A stretch of 64,000 bases of DNA from Streptomyces sp. SID12501 (GTDB lineage Bacteria > Actinomycetota > Actinomycetes > Streptomycetales > Streptomycetaceae). Made by a program: the position numbers and the translations under genes. Under the pieces are notes generated by a model. That model saw only the letters and a program-made list of their open reading frames with translations, was not told the DNA's origin and did no database searches. The stretch covers positions 1 through 64,000 of the forward strand of contig NZ_JAAGLU010000042.1 of assembly GCF_010550245.1 (NCBI RefSeq), written 5' to 3'. This document shows positions 1-8,708 of this stretch, one piece after another (positions within the stretch are counted from its first letter, which is position 1; the number at the start of each line of letters is the position of its first letter).

Positions 1-111
1 GACTCGAAGTACTCCTCGAAGCTCTCCTACCGGATCAACACCCGGGACCGGCAACCGACACGGCGGATCACAGCCAAGGCCATCACGTTGCACACCGCGA
101 TAGTCCAGTAA
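1..111 (+). CDS. C-terminal 36 codons of an unidentified protein (cut by window start)
   Basis: The reading frame is open from the first base and stops at TAA 109-111. The 36 visible residues are basic (KLSYRINTRD, then RRITAKAITL) and end in HTAIVQ. I do not recognise the family; a transposase or other mobile-element tail is one possibility, because the next recognisable sequence is a NUDIX gene that has lost its 5' part. The frame is the same as that of the NUDIX remnant downstream. Confidence 0.35.
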   Translation, partial: DSKYSSKLSYRINTRDRQPTRRITAKAITLHTAIVQ

Positions 112-309
112 TCAAGCAACGGCATTGGCTGCCGGGCCGTCGGTGGAGAAGCGCGGGTCAACGACGACGAGTCGCTGGACGTCGGCTGGTTCGCGGTGGA
201 CGCGCTGCCGGAACTGAACGAGTTCGCACTGTTCCGGATCAAGCAGGCGATGTCCGACGCCGAGGCGCCGACATGGTTCGACACCACGGGTTTCGCCGGT
301 TCCGAATGA
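112..309 (+). pseudogene. 3' remnant of a NUDIX hydrolase gene
   Basis: From about 157 the frame reads VNDDESLDVGWFAVDALPEL, followed by FRIKQAMSD and a TGA at 307-309. This resembles the C-terminal third of actinobacterial NUDIX (ADP-ribose pyrophosphatase-like) hydrolases. The NUDIX box with its REXXEE metal ligands is absent, and an in-frame TAA at 109-111 closes the frame upstream, so no complete enzyme can be made. The junction around 112-156 is probably a recombination or insertion scar. The family call rests on recognising the tail only. Confidence 0.5.
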
Positions 310-372
310 CCCGGACCGCGGCGTCACGGTGAGCGTCCCGCCGGACATTCCGGCGGGACGGGTTCCCGGGTG

Positions 373-1638
373 TCAGTCGCGGCCCGTGCCCCGGTAGAGG
401 TCCAGTTCGCCGTCGAGCTCCACGGCCAGGACGGTCGCGTACTCGTCGAGGTCGGCCGCCCCGGGCGCGTCGATCCAGGTGACGCCCGGCACCTTGTCGA
501 GGCCCCCGGTGACGTGGTGGCCCAGCTCGGTGCCCGTGCCGACGACCGAGACGCGCCGGACCGTGTTGCGCAGGCCCCGGATCGAGACGGCCTCGCGGGG
601 CGCGTCGAAGCAGATCAGGTACAGGGTGCGCCGGTCGGCGCAGAGCGTGCTCGGGCCGTAGTGGTGCCCGGCGGGCAGCCCCGCGACCGTGCCGTACACC
701 GAGTCGGAGTGCTTCTTGACCCAGGCGCCGAGCCCCTCCAGTCGCTCGACCTGTTCCGGGGGGATCGTGCCGTCCTCCATCGGGCCGGCCCCGAGCAGCA
801 GGTTGCCGCCCATGCCGATCGTCTCCGTGAAGTAACGCACCAGCTGGCGCACCGACTTGAAGTCGCGGTCCGTGGCCCGGTAGCTCCACGAGTCGTTGAT
901 CGTCAGGCACAGTTCCCACGGGCCGTCCGGGGCGATCAGCGGAACACCCTGCTCGGGGGTGGCGTAGTCGCCGTAGCCGAGCATGCGGGCGTTGAGGATG
1001 GTGTCCGGGTTGCCCGCGAGGATCAGCTCGGACAGCTCCCGCATCCGCCACTGCTCCTCGGTGCGCTCCCACTCGCCGTCGAACCAGAGGACGTCGGGGC
1101 GGAAACGTTCGACCAGCTCGCCCACCTGGCCGTCGCGGTAGGCGAGATAGCGCGCCCAGGCCTCCGGGTCCTCCTCGCCGGGGCGGGCGTGGGAGTAGTC
1201 GTTGGGCTCGACGATGTGCGGGCCTGGGTGGCGCCGGCTCGCGTAGTCGGGGTGGTTCCAGTCGGAGTGCGAGTAGTAGAGGCCGACCTTCAGGTTCTGC
1301 TCGCGCAGAGCGTCGACGAAGCCGGTGACCAGGTCGCGGCCTGCCGGGGTGTCCCGGACCACGTCCAGATTCCGGTGGTCGGTGTCCCACAGGGCCACGC
1401 CGTCGTGGTGCTTGGTGGTGAGGACGGCGTACTGGGCGCCGACGCGGGCGAACAGCTCCGCCCAGGCGTGCGGGTCGTAGCGCGAGGCGGTGAAACGGTC
1501 GAGCTGTTTCATGTACTCCTCGTGCGTGACCTCGCCGGTGTAGAAGGACCACGACTCGGCCCAGCCGTCCACGGCGTAGATGCCGTAGTGGATGAAGATG
1601 CCCAGCTTGGCATCGGAGAACCAGGGTTGCATCGGCAT
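373..1638 (-). CDS. Alpha-L-fucosidase, GH29
   Basis: A 421-residue protein without a signal peptide, so probably cytoplasmic. It starts with PWFSDAKLGIFIHYGIYAV, the typical GH29 N-terminus, continues with TTKHHDGVALWDT (residues 74-86) and carries the nucleophile motif DVLWFDGEW, in which D187 is the expected catalytic Asp. GH29 enzymes release terminal alpha-L-fucose with retention. The length equals the catalytic domain plus a short beta domain. It is monocistronic, with a 241-bp divergent spacer to the SseB-like gene. ATG at 1638 is used; ATG at 1632 is an alternative. The substrate could be plant or mucin-type fucosylated oligosaccharide. Confidence 0.9.
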   Translation of the reverse strand: MPMQPWFSDAKLGIFIHYGIYAVDGWAESWSFYTGEVTHEEYMKQLDRFTASRYDPHAWAELFARVGAQYAVLTTKHHDGVALWDTDHRNLDVVRDTPAGRDLVTGFVDALREQNLKVGLYYSHSDWNHPDYASRRHPGPHIVEPNDYSHARPGEEDPEAWARYLAYRDGQVGELVERFRPDVLWFDGEWERTEEQWRMRELSELILAGNPDTILNARMLGYGDYATPEQGVPLIAPDGPWELCLTINDSWSYRATDRDFKSVRQLVRYFTETIGMGGNLLLGAGPMEDGTIPPEQVERLEGLGAWVKKHSDSVYGTVAGLPAGHHYGPSTLCADRRTLYLICFDAPREAVSIRGLRNTVRRVSVVGTGTELGHHVTGGLDKVPGVTWIDAPGAADLDEYATVLAVELDGELDLYRGTGRD

Positions 1639-1879
1639 ACGCCCACGCTAGGCACGGGCTGTCGGCGCGCGCGTGGGCGGCGGTCACCATTACTGGTTCG
1701 TTCTCACCATCGGGGGCGATCGCTGTGAGACTCGTTCGCGTGACTACGGCGGCGGCGACCGCACTGACGCGCCGGGCCCCGCATGCCCTGGACCCGGCCG
1801 GGTAGGCGCCTGGCGACCATGCCCGGGGCCGACCGTGTCCCGGGCGGCCCGTACGACCACTGCTACCAGGGGACCCACC

Positions 1880-2290
1880 ATGGAGACGCCCGCACACCAT
1901 CACACCGCGACACCGGCCCGGCGGGCGCTCGACGCCTTGGCCGGCGACAGCCAGGACCCGACCGCGCTGGACGTCCTCGCGATGAGCGACGTGCTGGTTC
2001 CCGTACCGGACGACGTCAGTGACGTGGACGCCGGCGACCCCTCGACTGTCGCGCTGCCCGTCCTGGAGGAGCGGGACGGGCGGGAGGCCGTGCCCGTGTT
2101 CACCTCGGAGCCGGAGCTGGCCGGGCTGCTGCCGGCCGTCTCCCGCTACCGTCTGATCCCGCTGGGCGCACTCGCCGACCAGTGGCCCACCGGCGACCTG
2201 GCGCTCACCATAGACGCGGCCTCCCCGCATGGTCTGACGATCACCTCCGAGGGTGTACGCAGCCTGCTGGCCAGGCCGTTCGAGTACTGA
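1880..2290 (+). CDS. SseB-like N-terminal domain protein
   Basis: A 136-residue acidic protein. ATG 1880 follows an AGGGG ribosome-binding site about 8 bases upstream; the frame is open further upstream but without a better start. Elements such as DVLVPVPDD, VPVFTSEPEL and RLIPLGALADQW fit the SseB N-terminal domain, a small domain common in Streptomyces whose role is poorly known. It converges with the GlcD-like oxidase gene with only 12 bases between the stops. No catalytic motif is visible. It is probably cytosolic. Confidence 0.65.
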   Translation: METPAHHHTATPARRALDALAGDSQDPTALDVLAMSDVLVPVPDDVSDVDAGDPSTVALPVLEERDGREAVPVFTSEPELAGLLPAVSRYRLIPLGALADQWPTGDLALTIDAASPHGLTITSEGVRSLLARPFEY

Positions 2291-2302
2291 ACCCCCGCCC
2301 GG

Positions 2303-3679
2303 CTAGAGGGACTTGCCCGGGTTGAGGATGCCCCGCGGATCGAACGCGTCCTTGATGCGGCGCTGCAACGCATGGGCGGTGGGCCCCAGTTCGTCGGCGA
2401 CCCACTGCCGCTTCAGCACCCCGACTCCGTGCTCGCCGGTCAAGGTCCCGCCGAGCCGCAGTGCGAGGGCGAATATCTCGCCGGCCGCCTCCCAGGCCGC
2501 GTCCGGTAGTCCGTCCAGGGCCGGGTCGACGACGATGATCGGGTGCAGGTTCCCGTCCGCCGCGTGCGCGATGGTGAACACCGGGACGTCGTGGCGCCGC
2601 GAGATGGCCCGGATCTCCCGGGCCGCCTCCGCGAGCCGGGAGCGGGGTACCGCGATGTCCTCGATGAGCGGGCGGCCCAGCCGTTCCAGCGCGGGCAGCG
2701 CGCCCCGGCGGGCGGCGAGCAGGGCCTCGGCCTCGGCGGGATCCTCGGTCCGTTCGACCGACGTCGCCCCCGTCCCGGCGAGGACCTCGGCGACCGCCGC
2801 CGCCTCCACGCCGGCACCCGCCCCGTCGCACTGCACCAGCAGCAGGGCCGCGCCCCGCTCCCGCAGCGCCGGGTCGACGGCGTGCAGCACCGGTCCGTCG
2901 ACCAACTCGGCCAGTGCCGGGACGACCCCGGCCCTGCCGATCGCGTACGAGGCCTCGGCGGCTGCCTCGAAGGACGGGAAGTAGGCGGCGAGGGTGGCCG
3001 TGGCCACCGGCAGCGGGCGCAGGCGCAGGGTCGCCGAAGTGATCACCGCGAGGGTGCCCTCCGACCCGGTGAGCAGCGCGGTCAGGTCGTAGCCGGTGAC
3101 ACCCTTGACGGTACGGCGGCCTGTGCGCACCACCGTGCCGTCCGCGAGCACCGCCTCCAGACCGAGCACGCTGTCCCGCGTCACGCCGTACTTGGCGCAG
3201 CGCAGTCCGCCCGCGTTGGTGGCGATGTTCCCGCCGATCGTCGACAGGGCCGCGCTCGCCGGATCGGGCGCGTACCGCAGACCGTGCGCGCCCGCCGCCC
3301 GGTCCAACTCGGCGGTGATCACGCCGGGTTCGACGACGGCGAGCTGGTCGTCCGCCGACAGTTCGAGAATGCGGTCCATGCCGGACAGGTCGAGGACGAG
3401 GGTGCCCTCGCCGGCCGTCGCACCGCCCGACAGCCCGGTGCCCGCGCCACGCGGCACCACCGGCACGCGCAGGGCGTGCGCGTGCCGGAGGGTGACGGTC
3501 ACGTCCTCGGTCCGCCGTGCGTGCACGACGGCGAGCGGACCGCCGAACACCCGGGTACCGGAGCGGTCGGTGGCGTGCGCGGCCAGCGTCGCCGGGTCGG
3601 TGGCCAGCCGGTCGGGCGGCAGATCACGGGCCAGGAGGCCCAGGAGCTGAGCGGATGCGGTCGTCGTCGGAGCGGTCAC
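2303..3679 (-). CDS. FAD-binding oxidase, GlcD/D-2-hydroxyacid dehydrogenase family
   Basis: A 458-residue enzyme, last gene of the sulfonate operon. The start is GTG 3679, inside a GTGA overlap with the preceding stop. An N-terminal PCMH FAD domain shows VVPRGAGTGLSGG and GGNIATNAGGLRCAKYG. The C-terminal cap ends in TGEHGVGVLKRQW and FDPRGILNPGKSL, as in glycolate oxidase GlcD and D-lactate dehydrogenases. It should oxidise a 2-hydroxyacid to the 2-oxoacid. In this operon a plausible but unproven substrate is a carbon fragment left after desulfonation. No FeS subunit (GlcF) is adjacent, so the electron acceptor is unknown. Confidence 0.8.
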   Translation of the reverse strand: MTAPTTTASAQLLGLLARDLPPDRLATDPATLAAHATDRSGTRVFGGPLAVVHARRTEDVTVTLRHAHALRVPVVPRGAGTGLSGGATAGEGTLVLDLSGMDRILELSADDQLAVVEPGVITAELDRAAGAHGLRYAPDPASAALSTIGGNIATNAGGLRCAKYGVTRDSVLGLEAVLADGTVVRTGRRTVKGVTGYDLTALLTGSEGTLAVITSATLRLRPLPVATATLAAYFPSFEAAAEASYAIGRAGVVPALAELVDGPVLHAVDPALRERGAALLLVQCDGAGAGVEAAAVAEVLAGTGATSVERTEDPAEAEALLAARRGALPALERLGRPLIEDIAVPRSRLAEAAREIRAISRRHDVPVFTIAHAADGNLHPIIVVDPALDGLPDAAWEAAGEIFALALRLGGTLTGEHGVGVLKRQWVADELGPTAHALQRRIKDAFDPRGILNPGKSL

Positions 3680-4812
3680 CGGTCGCCGTCCTCTGCGGCC
3701 GATGCCTGCGCCTCCAGTGCCTTCGTTCCGATGGCGAGCACGGAGATGTCCTCCTGAGGAGCGTGCACCGGCGCGCACTGGATGTCGCGGAAGTGGCGTT
3801 CCAGGGGGTTGCCCCGGGCCAGCCCCGGATTGCCGAGCAGCCGCACCGCCAGCCCGACCGCCTGTACGCCGTGGCGGTCAGCCAACACCCTTGCCCCCAG
3901 GGCCTGTTCGGGGGTGTACGAGGTGTCGGCGGCGTCGACCCGGGCGGCACCGCCGAAGACGAGCTGCTCGGCCCCGTCGAGCAGGACCTCGATCTCCCCG
4001 GCTGCCCGCCGGAACCGTTCCGTACGGGCCACCGGGTGACCGAGGTTGGCGGGCACCCGGGTCCGCGCGAACGTGTGGAAGTACGCCTGCGCGGCCCTCG
4101 CGACGCCCAAGTACAGGGCGGCGAGCGGCAGATGGAGGGAGGCGCCCGCCCGGTTGTCCTGTTCGGCGGCCGGACCGTACGGCGCGAGCCCGATGACGTG
4201 CTCGAACGGCACCTCCACGTCCCGGAACTTCACGTCGTGGCTGCCGCTCGCCCGTAGCCCCAACTGGTCCCAGTGGCCGCTGACTTCGATGCCGGGGGAG
4301 TCGCCGGGCACCAGGAAGGTGCCCACGCGCGGTTCCGGCTCGTCGGTGGTGGCCCACACCAGGAACCAGTCCAGGCCCTCGGCGCCGGTGACGAACCGCT
4401 TCGTCCCGCTGACCGACCAGCCGTCCCCGGTGCGCCGGGCCCGGGTGACGGGCAGTCCGCCGCGCGCTGGAGAGCCCAACTCGGGTTCCACGCGTGCGTG
4501 GTTGATGAGCACAGGGCGTACGAACGACTCCTTGACGACCCGCGCGTACAACTCCTCGGGCCAGTGCGGCTGAACGGACTGCCGACCGTGGGTGGTCAGG
4601 GTCATCGCGGCGATCAGGGCGACGGACGGGTCGCCCTGGCCGAGGGTGTGCAGGATGCGTGCGGTCTCCTCGACGCCGGCGCCCTGGCCGCCGTACCGCT
4701 CACCGATGGTGGCGGTGAGCAGGCCGGCCTCGTGGGCGGCCTTGAGGGACTCGGCGGGGAACGCGCCCGACCGGTCGTAACCGGCGGCCAGTTCGGCGAT
4801 GCGGGCGGTCAC
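3676..4812 (-). CDS. Acyl-CoA dehydrogenase-fold flavoprotein, SfnB/DszC-like
   Basis: 378 residues. GTG 4812 overlaps the upstream stop as GTGA, and its own TGA overlaps the next gene. The N-terminal segment has LLTATIGERYGGQGAGV, the middle has VSGTKRFVTGAEGLDWFLVWA and LGLRASGSHDVKF, and the C-terminal helices include LLDGAEQLVFGGAARVD and ERHFRDIQCAPVHAPQEDI. This matches flavin-dependent sulfur-acquisition oxidoreductases (SfnB) and DszC-type monooxygenases better than beta-oxidation enzymes. Together with an SsuD-like monooxygenase it suggests oxygenolytic handling of a sulfone, sulfonate or thioether. The exact reaction cannot be read from the sequence. Confidence 0.75.
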   Translation of the reverse strand: MTARIAELAAGYDRSGAFPAESLKAAHEAGLLTATIGERYGGQGAGVEETARILHTLGQGDPSVALIAAMTLTTHGRQSVQPHWPEELYARVVKESFVRPVLINHARVEPELGSPARGGLPVTRARRTGDGWSVSGTKRFVTGAEGLDWFLVWATTDEPEPRVGTFLVPGDSPGIEVSGHWDQLGLRASGSHDVKFRDVEVPFEHVIGLAPYGPAAEQDNRAGASLHLPLAALYLGVARAAQAYFHTFARTRVPANLGHPVARTERFRRAAGEIEVLLDGAEQLVFGGAARVDAADTSYTPEQALGARVLADRHGVQAVGLAVRLLGNPGLARGNPLERHFRDIQCAPVHAPQEDISVLAIGTKALEAQASAAEDGDR

Positions 4813-5825
4813 AGCGTCTTCTTCAGGTCGGCGGCCAGTTCGGTGTTGAGCTTGGTGGACCAGAACGACTTCACGTCCAAGGGTTCCTTGAGCGCGCCGA
4901 GTTCGCTGAAGACGTCCGCCACCTTCTGCTGCGAGGCGATGGTGTCGTCGCCGACCGTGCGGGCCTGTGTCGGGCGCTGGGTCTGCTGGGCGACCAGGTC
5001 CTTGTTCGCCTGGGCGAGCGGCTGGTGGGTGTTCGACGACACGATCTTCGCGAACTCGGCCACGCGGCCGTCCCTGACGTACGCGTACGCCTGGGTGATC
5101 CGGGCGATGAGATCGGCCGTCGCCGCCTGCTGTGCGGGGTCCTTGAGCACGCTGTCGCGGGCCGTCCAGAGGAAGTTGCCCGACAGGATGTCCTTGCCCG
5201 AGCCGACCGTGGTGGCGCCCTGCTGGTGGGCGGTGATGATCGACGTACCGAAGGAGGCGAAGGCGTCGATGCCGCCGCCGTTCAGTGCCGCGAGGCCGTC
5301 GTTGGGCAGGAGGGGCTTGGCGTCGACGTCGGACCACTTCAGGCCCGCCTGCTTCAGCAGCTGGTAGAGGAAGTAGTGGGCGGTCGTGTTCTGGACGTAG
5401 CCGACCTTCTTGCCCTTCAGGCCGGCGATGTCGGTCACCTTCGAGCCCTTGGGGACGACGACCTCCTGGTTGAGCGTGGAGCCGCGCTGCACGGCGACGA
5501 CCTTGAAGTTCGGCTTGCCGTCGGCGGCGGCGAAGATCGGCGGGATCTCGCTGGAGGAGGCGACGTCGAGGGCGTCGGCGCGGATCGCCTGGAGCTGGAG
5601 GTCACCGCCCTGGAAGACGTTCCACTTGACCTTGTAGGGGGTGTCGTCGAGGTGGGCGAACTTCAGGACCGCCTCCTCGACCTTCCAGCCGGTCGCGCCG
5701 ACCTTCAGGGTGACGGCGGACTGGCCGGACGGCGATTCGGCCTGGGCCTGGCTTCCGCAGGCCGCGGTGAGGGCGAGCAGCAGGACGGCGGCGGACGTGC
5801 GCAGTGAGCGTGAGCGGCGCAACAC
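4809..5825 (-). CDS. Sulfonate/aliphatic sulfur compound ABC binding lipoprotein (first of two)
   Basis: 338 residues from GTG 5825, which has GGAG about 8 bases upstream. A lipoprotein signal (LLLALTAACGS, lipid Cys at about residue 23) anchors it to the outer face of the membrane. The mature part has the SsuA/TauA/NMT1 fold: LKVGATGWKVEEAVLKF, VASSSEIPPIFAAAD, GSTLNQEVVVPKGSKV, GLKGKKVGYVQNTTAHYFLY. It presumably feeds the SsuBC permease encoded upstream in the operon. The operon carries a second, different binding protein (7012-7983), suggesting two related substrates through one channel. Confidence 0.85.
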   Translation of the reverse strand: MLRRSRSLRTSAAVLLLALTAACGSQAQAESPSGQSAVTLKVGATGWKVEEAVLKFAHLDDTPYKVKWNVFQGGDLQLQAIRADALDVASSSEIPPIFAAADGKPNFKVVAVQRGSTLNQEVVVPKGSKVTDIAGLKGKKVGYVQNTTAHYFLYQLLKQAGLKWSDVDAKPLLPNDGLAALNGGGIDAFASFGTSIITAHQQGATTVGSGKDILSGNFLWTARDSVLKDPAQQAATADLIARITQAYAYVRDGRVAEFAKIVSSNTHQPLAQANKDLVAQQTQRPTQARTVGDDTIASQQKVADVFSELGALKEPLDVKSFWSTKLNTELAADLKKTL

Positions 5826-5881
5826 GGAGTCTCCATAGGGGTGTTCGCAGACAGGATGGGGTGGGCGGGGAGTTGGTGAGG

Positions 5882-6988
5882 TCAGGCGGCCCGGGTCGTC
5901 GTCGCCGCGCGGTGGGCGAGTTCCTGGCGGACCAGCGGAAGGATGTAACGGGCGTAGTCGATCGCGTCGTTGAGCGGGTCGTAGCCCCGGATCGACAGCA
6001 GGTCGCAGCCGATGTCGACGTAGTCGAGGAGCGCCTTCGCGACGGTCTCGGGTGAGCCGACCAGGGCGGTCGAGGCGCCGGCCGCGTTGGTGGCGACGGC
6101 CGGGGCGGTCCACAGGCACCGGTCGTGGACCTCGCCCCGCTCGGCGATGTCCAGCAGCCGCTGCGAACCGACGTTCGCGGGGCGGCCGTTGGTCCGGTAG
6201 TGGCGCAGCATCTCGGTGTTCGACGTCTGGTCCTTGAGGACGCCGAGCGTGCGGTGCGCCTTCTCCCAGGCCAGTTCGTCGGTGGGCGCGATGATCGGGC
6301 GGAACGACACCCAGATACGGGGGTCGGGGCGCCCCGCGGCCCTGGCGACCGTGTTGACGGCGGTGATCTGCTCAGCCGTCTCCTTCAACGGCTCGCCCCA
6401 CAGCCCGAAGATGTCACCCTGCTGCCCGCCGACCTGGTAGGCGTCCTGGGACGACCCGCCGACGGAGACCGGGACCAGTCCGTTGTAGGGCTTCACGTCC
6501 GAGTAGTAGCCCTCGAACTTGAAGTACTTGCCCTCGTGCGAGACGGGCCCGTCGGCCTGCCAGACCTTCCGCAGGATCTGGATGTACTCGTCCGAACGCT
6601 CGTACCGCTCCGACTTGTTGAGGTAGTCGCCCTCCCGGTGCTGCTCCTCGTCGCTGCCCCCGGAGATGATGTGCAGCGACAGGCGGCCGTTGCTGATCTG
6701 GTCCAGGGTGGCGAGCGCGCGGGCCGCGTGGGTCGGGAAGATCACGCCCGGCCGGTGGGCCAGGATCGGGCGGATCCGCTCGGTGTGGGTGGCGACGAAC
6801 TGGGCGAGCTGGAGGGCGTCCGGGGACGCCGAGTGGTAGGCGACCAGGGTGTGGTCGAAGCCACCGTCGTCCAGGGTACGGGCGTACTTGCGGACGAAGT
6901 CGGGGTCGAAGCCGCCGGTGCGGCTGCTGGAGGCGGGGCCGTTGGATCCGGTGTCGGTGTGGACGGCGCTGATGAACTCGACAGGCAT
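5882..6988 (-). CDS. ssuD: FMN-dependent alkanesulfonate monooxygenase-like (LLM class, SsuD-like)
   Basis: 368 residues; ATG 6988 follows AGGAAG. The luciferase-like core shows ILAHRPGVIFPTHAARALAT, LDQISNGRLSLHIISGGSDE and ERYERSDEYIQILRKVW, closely following SsuD. SsuD enzymes use reduced FMN and O2 to split alkanesulfonates into aldehyde and sulfite. They need a flavin reductase; none of SsuE type is encoded in the operon, so reduced flavin must come from elsewhere. It lies between the two binding-protein genes. The substrate chain length is unknown. Confidence 0.85.
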   Translation of the reverse strand: MPVEFISAVHTDTGSNGPASSSRTGGFDPDFVRKYARTLDDGGFDHTLVAYHSASPDALQLAQFVATHTERIRPILAHRPGVIFPTHAARALATLDQISNGRLSLHIISGGSDEEQHREGDYLNKSERYERSDEYIQILRKVWQADGPVSHEGKYFKFEGYYSDVKPYNGLVPVSVGGSSQDAYQVGGQQGDIFGLWGEPLKETAEQITAVNTVARAAGRPDPRIWVSFRPIIAPTDELAWEKAHRTLGVLKDQTSNTEMLRHYRTNGRPANVGSQRLLDIAERGEVHDRCLWTAPAVATNAAGASTALVGSPETVAKALLDYVDIGCDLLSIRGYDPLNDAIDYARYILPLVRQELAHRAATTTRAA

Positions 6989-7011
6989 GGGGAACTTCCT
7001 TGTCGTGATGG

Positions 7012-7983
7012 TTACTTGAGAAGGGACGTGTCCGCCGACTTCGCCACGTCGACACTCGGGTCCAGGACACCGATGCTGTTCATGAGGTCGGCCACGTCCT
7101 GGACGGTCCTGTTCACGTCGTCGGTGATCGGCAGGACCTGGCCGTACGCCGCCGAGGCCAGCGTCTTCGCCACCGAGACGTCGGCGCCGTTGCGCTCCTG
7201 GATGGCCTTCGCGTAGGCGTCCTTGTGCGTGCTGGTCCACTTCAGGGCCGTACCGAGCCGCTTCAGGAAGTCGGACAGCGCGGCCTTCTTCGAGGAGTCG
7301 GCGAGGGCCTTGTCGGAGGCGTTGACGAAGCCGTAGCCACTGACCCGGCCGTCCGCGCCGTCGACCAGCAGCTTGCCGCCCTGCTCCAGGGCGACGGCCT
7401 GGTAGACACCGAAGATCGCCCAGACCTTGATCCTGCCGGAGGAGAAGGCGGCCTGCGCGTCGGTGGGCAGCAGGTACTGCACCTTGACGTCCTTGTAGTC
7501 CAGGCCGTTCTGCTTGAGGACGTTGGCCAGCAGGTACTCCGAGATGCTGCCCTTGGCAGAGGAGACCACGACCTTCTGGCCCTTGAGATCCTTGACGCTG
7601 TCGATGCCGGAGTCCTTGCGGACCACGAGACCGACATGTGTGCCGTCGTTCTTCAGGGCGGCGATGTTCTTGATCTTCACGCCGCCGCTGAGGGCCTGGA
7701 GCGCCGGCAGGTCGGCGGAGAAGCCGGTGTCGGCGGCGCCCGCCTGCACGGCCTGGTAGAGCGGGGCCGCGCCCTCGAACTCGGCCCACTTCACGTTGTA
7801 CTTGGCGCCCTTGAGGGCCCCGGAGGCAGCGACGATGGTCTGGAGGGTCTTGGCCTGGTCGCCGATGGTGAGGGTCACTTTGGAGCCACTCCCGGCGGCG
7901 TCCGCCGAGGAGTCCGCGCCGCAGGCGGTCAGCGCCAGCAGTGCGGTGACGCTCAGCGCGGCGGTGGCGAGTCTGCGTATCAC
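7012..7983 (-). CDS. ssuA: Sulfonate ABC transporter binding lipoprotein (second of two)
   Basis: 323 residues from GTG 7983, inside a GTGA overlap with the ssuB stop. The N-terminus MIRRLATAAL, then LLALTACGAD, is a lipoprotein signal with lipid Cys21. The mature domain has LTIGDQAKTLQTIVAASGAL, GAADTGFSADLPALQAL and DLKGQKVVVSSAKGSISEYL, as in SsuA. Translational overlap with ssuB makes this the most direct partner of the SsuBC channel. Sequence identity with the other binding protein is low by eye. Confidence 0.87.
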   Translation of the reverse strand: MIRRLATAALSVTALLALTACGADSSADAAGSGSKVTLTIGDQAKTLQTIVAASGALKGAKYNVKWAEFEGAAPLYQAVQAGAADTGFSADLPALQALSGGVKIKNIAALKNDGTHVGLVVRKDSGIDSVKDLKGQKVVVSSAKGSISEYLLANVLKQNGLDYKDVKVQYLLPTDAQAAFSSGRIKVWAIFGVYQAVALEQGGKLLVDGADGRVSGYGFVNASDKALADSSKKAALSDFLKRLGTALKWTSTHKDAYAKAIQERNGADVSVAKTLASAAYGQVLPITDDVNRTVQDVADLMNSIGVLDPSVDVAKSADTSLLK

Positions 7984-8708
7984 GAGGGGGTCCCTTCGAG
8001 GGTGTGTGCGGTGACGCCGAGCCAGCCGAGGAGGCGGGCGCGGAGGGTGACGAACTCGGGTGAGGTGAGGTCGCGCGGGCGGGGCAGGCCGACGGCGAGG
8101 TCGTGGGCGATGCGGCCCTCGTCCATCACCAGGACGCGGTCGGCGAGCAGCAGCGCCTCCTCCACGTCATGGGTGACCAGGAGGATCGCGCAACGGTGCC
8201 GCTGCCAGAGCTCGGCGACCAGTTGCTGCACCTTGCCGCGCGTCAGCGCGTCGAGCGCGCCGAACGGCTCGTCCAGCAGCAGGAGTTCGGGCTCGCGGAC
8301 CAGGGCTCGGGCCAGCGAGACCCGCTGGGCCTGGCCGCCGGACAGTGTCTTGGGCCAGACGGTCGCGCGGTCCGCGATACCGACCTCGTCCAGCGCCTTC
8401 GCGGCGAGGGTCCGGTTCGGCCGTCCGGGCAGCCCGAGGACGACGTTGCGCCACACCTTCAGCCAGGGCAGCAGCCGCGGCGACTGGAAGGCCGCGCTGC
8501 GCCGCGCGGGCACGGTCACCTCGCCGCCGATCTCGTCGTCGAGCCCGGCAAGGATGCGCAGCAGCGTCGACTTTCCGCAGCCGCTGTGCCCGAGCAGGGC
8601 CACGAACTCGCCCTCACGGATGTCGAGATCGAGCTCGTGCAGAACGGTGTTGCCGTCGAAGGCCCGCGAAAGCCCCCGTATTTCCACGCTGTTGGCCATG
8701 GTGATCAC
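7980..8708 (-). CDS. ssuB: Sulfonate ABC transporter ATP-binding protein
   Basis: 242 residues. Motifs in order: Walker A GHSGCGKST (40-48), Q-loop FQSPRLLPW, signature LSGGQAQRVSLARAL (122-136), Walker B LLLLDEPFGALD and H-loop LLVTHD (His180). This is the SsuB/TauB type of nucleotide-binding subunit. GTG 8708 overlaps the permease stop as GTGA; the internal ATG at codon 4 (8699) is an alternative. A dimer would power uptake through the SsuC-like channel. Confidence 0.93.
   Translation of the reverse strand: MITMANSVEIRGLSRAFDGNTVLHELDLDIREGEFVALLGHSGCGKSTLLRILAGLDDEIGGEVTVPARRSAAFQSPRLLPWLKVWRNVVLGLPGRPNRTLAAKALDEVGIADRATVWPKTLSGGQAQRVSLARALVREPELLLLDEPFGALDALTRGKVQQLVAELWQRHRCAILLVTHDVEEALLLADRVLVMDEGRIAHDLAVGLPRPRDLTSPEFVTLRARLLGWLGVTAHTLEGTPS

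Noticed and set aside
239..2230. A 663-codon open frame on the minus strand across the fucosidase gene
   Set aside because: It is an antisense/alternative-frame shadow of high-GC coding DNA: Arg/Pro/Gly-rich without family motifs, while the GH29 frame covers the same bases. Similar long shadows at 2543-3757, 12657-14153, 24240-26009 and 59703-60920 were left out for the same reason.
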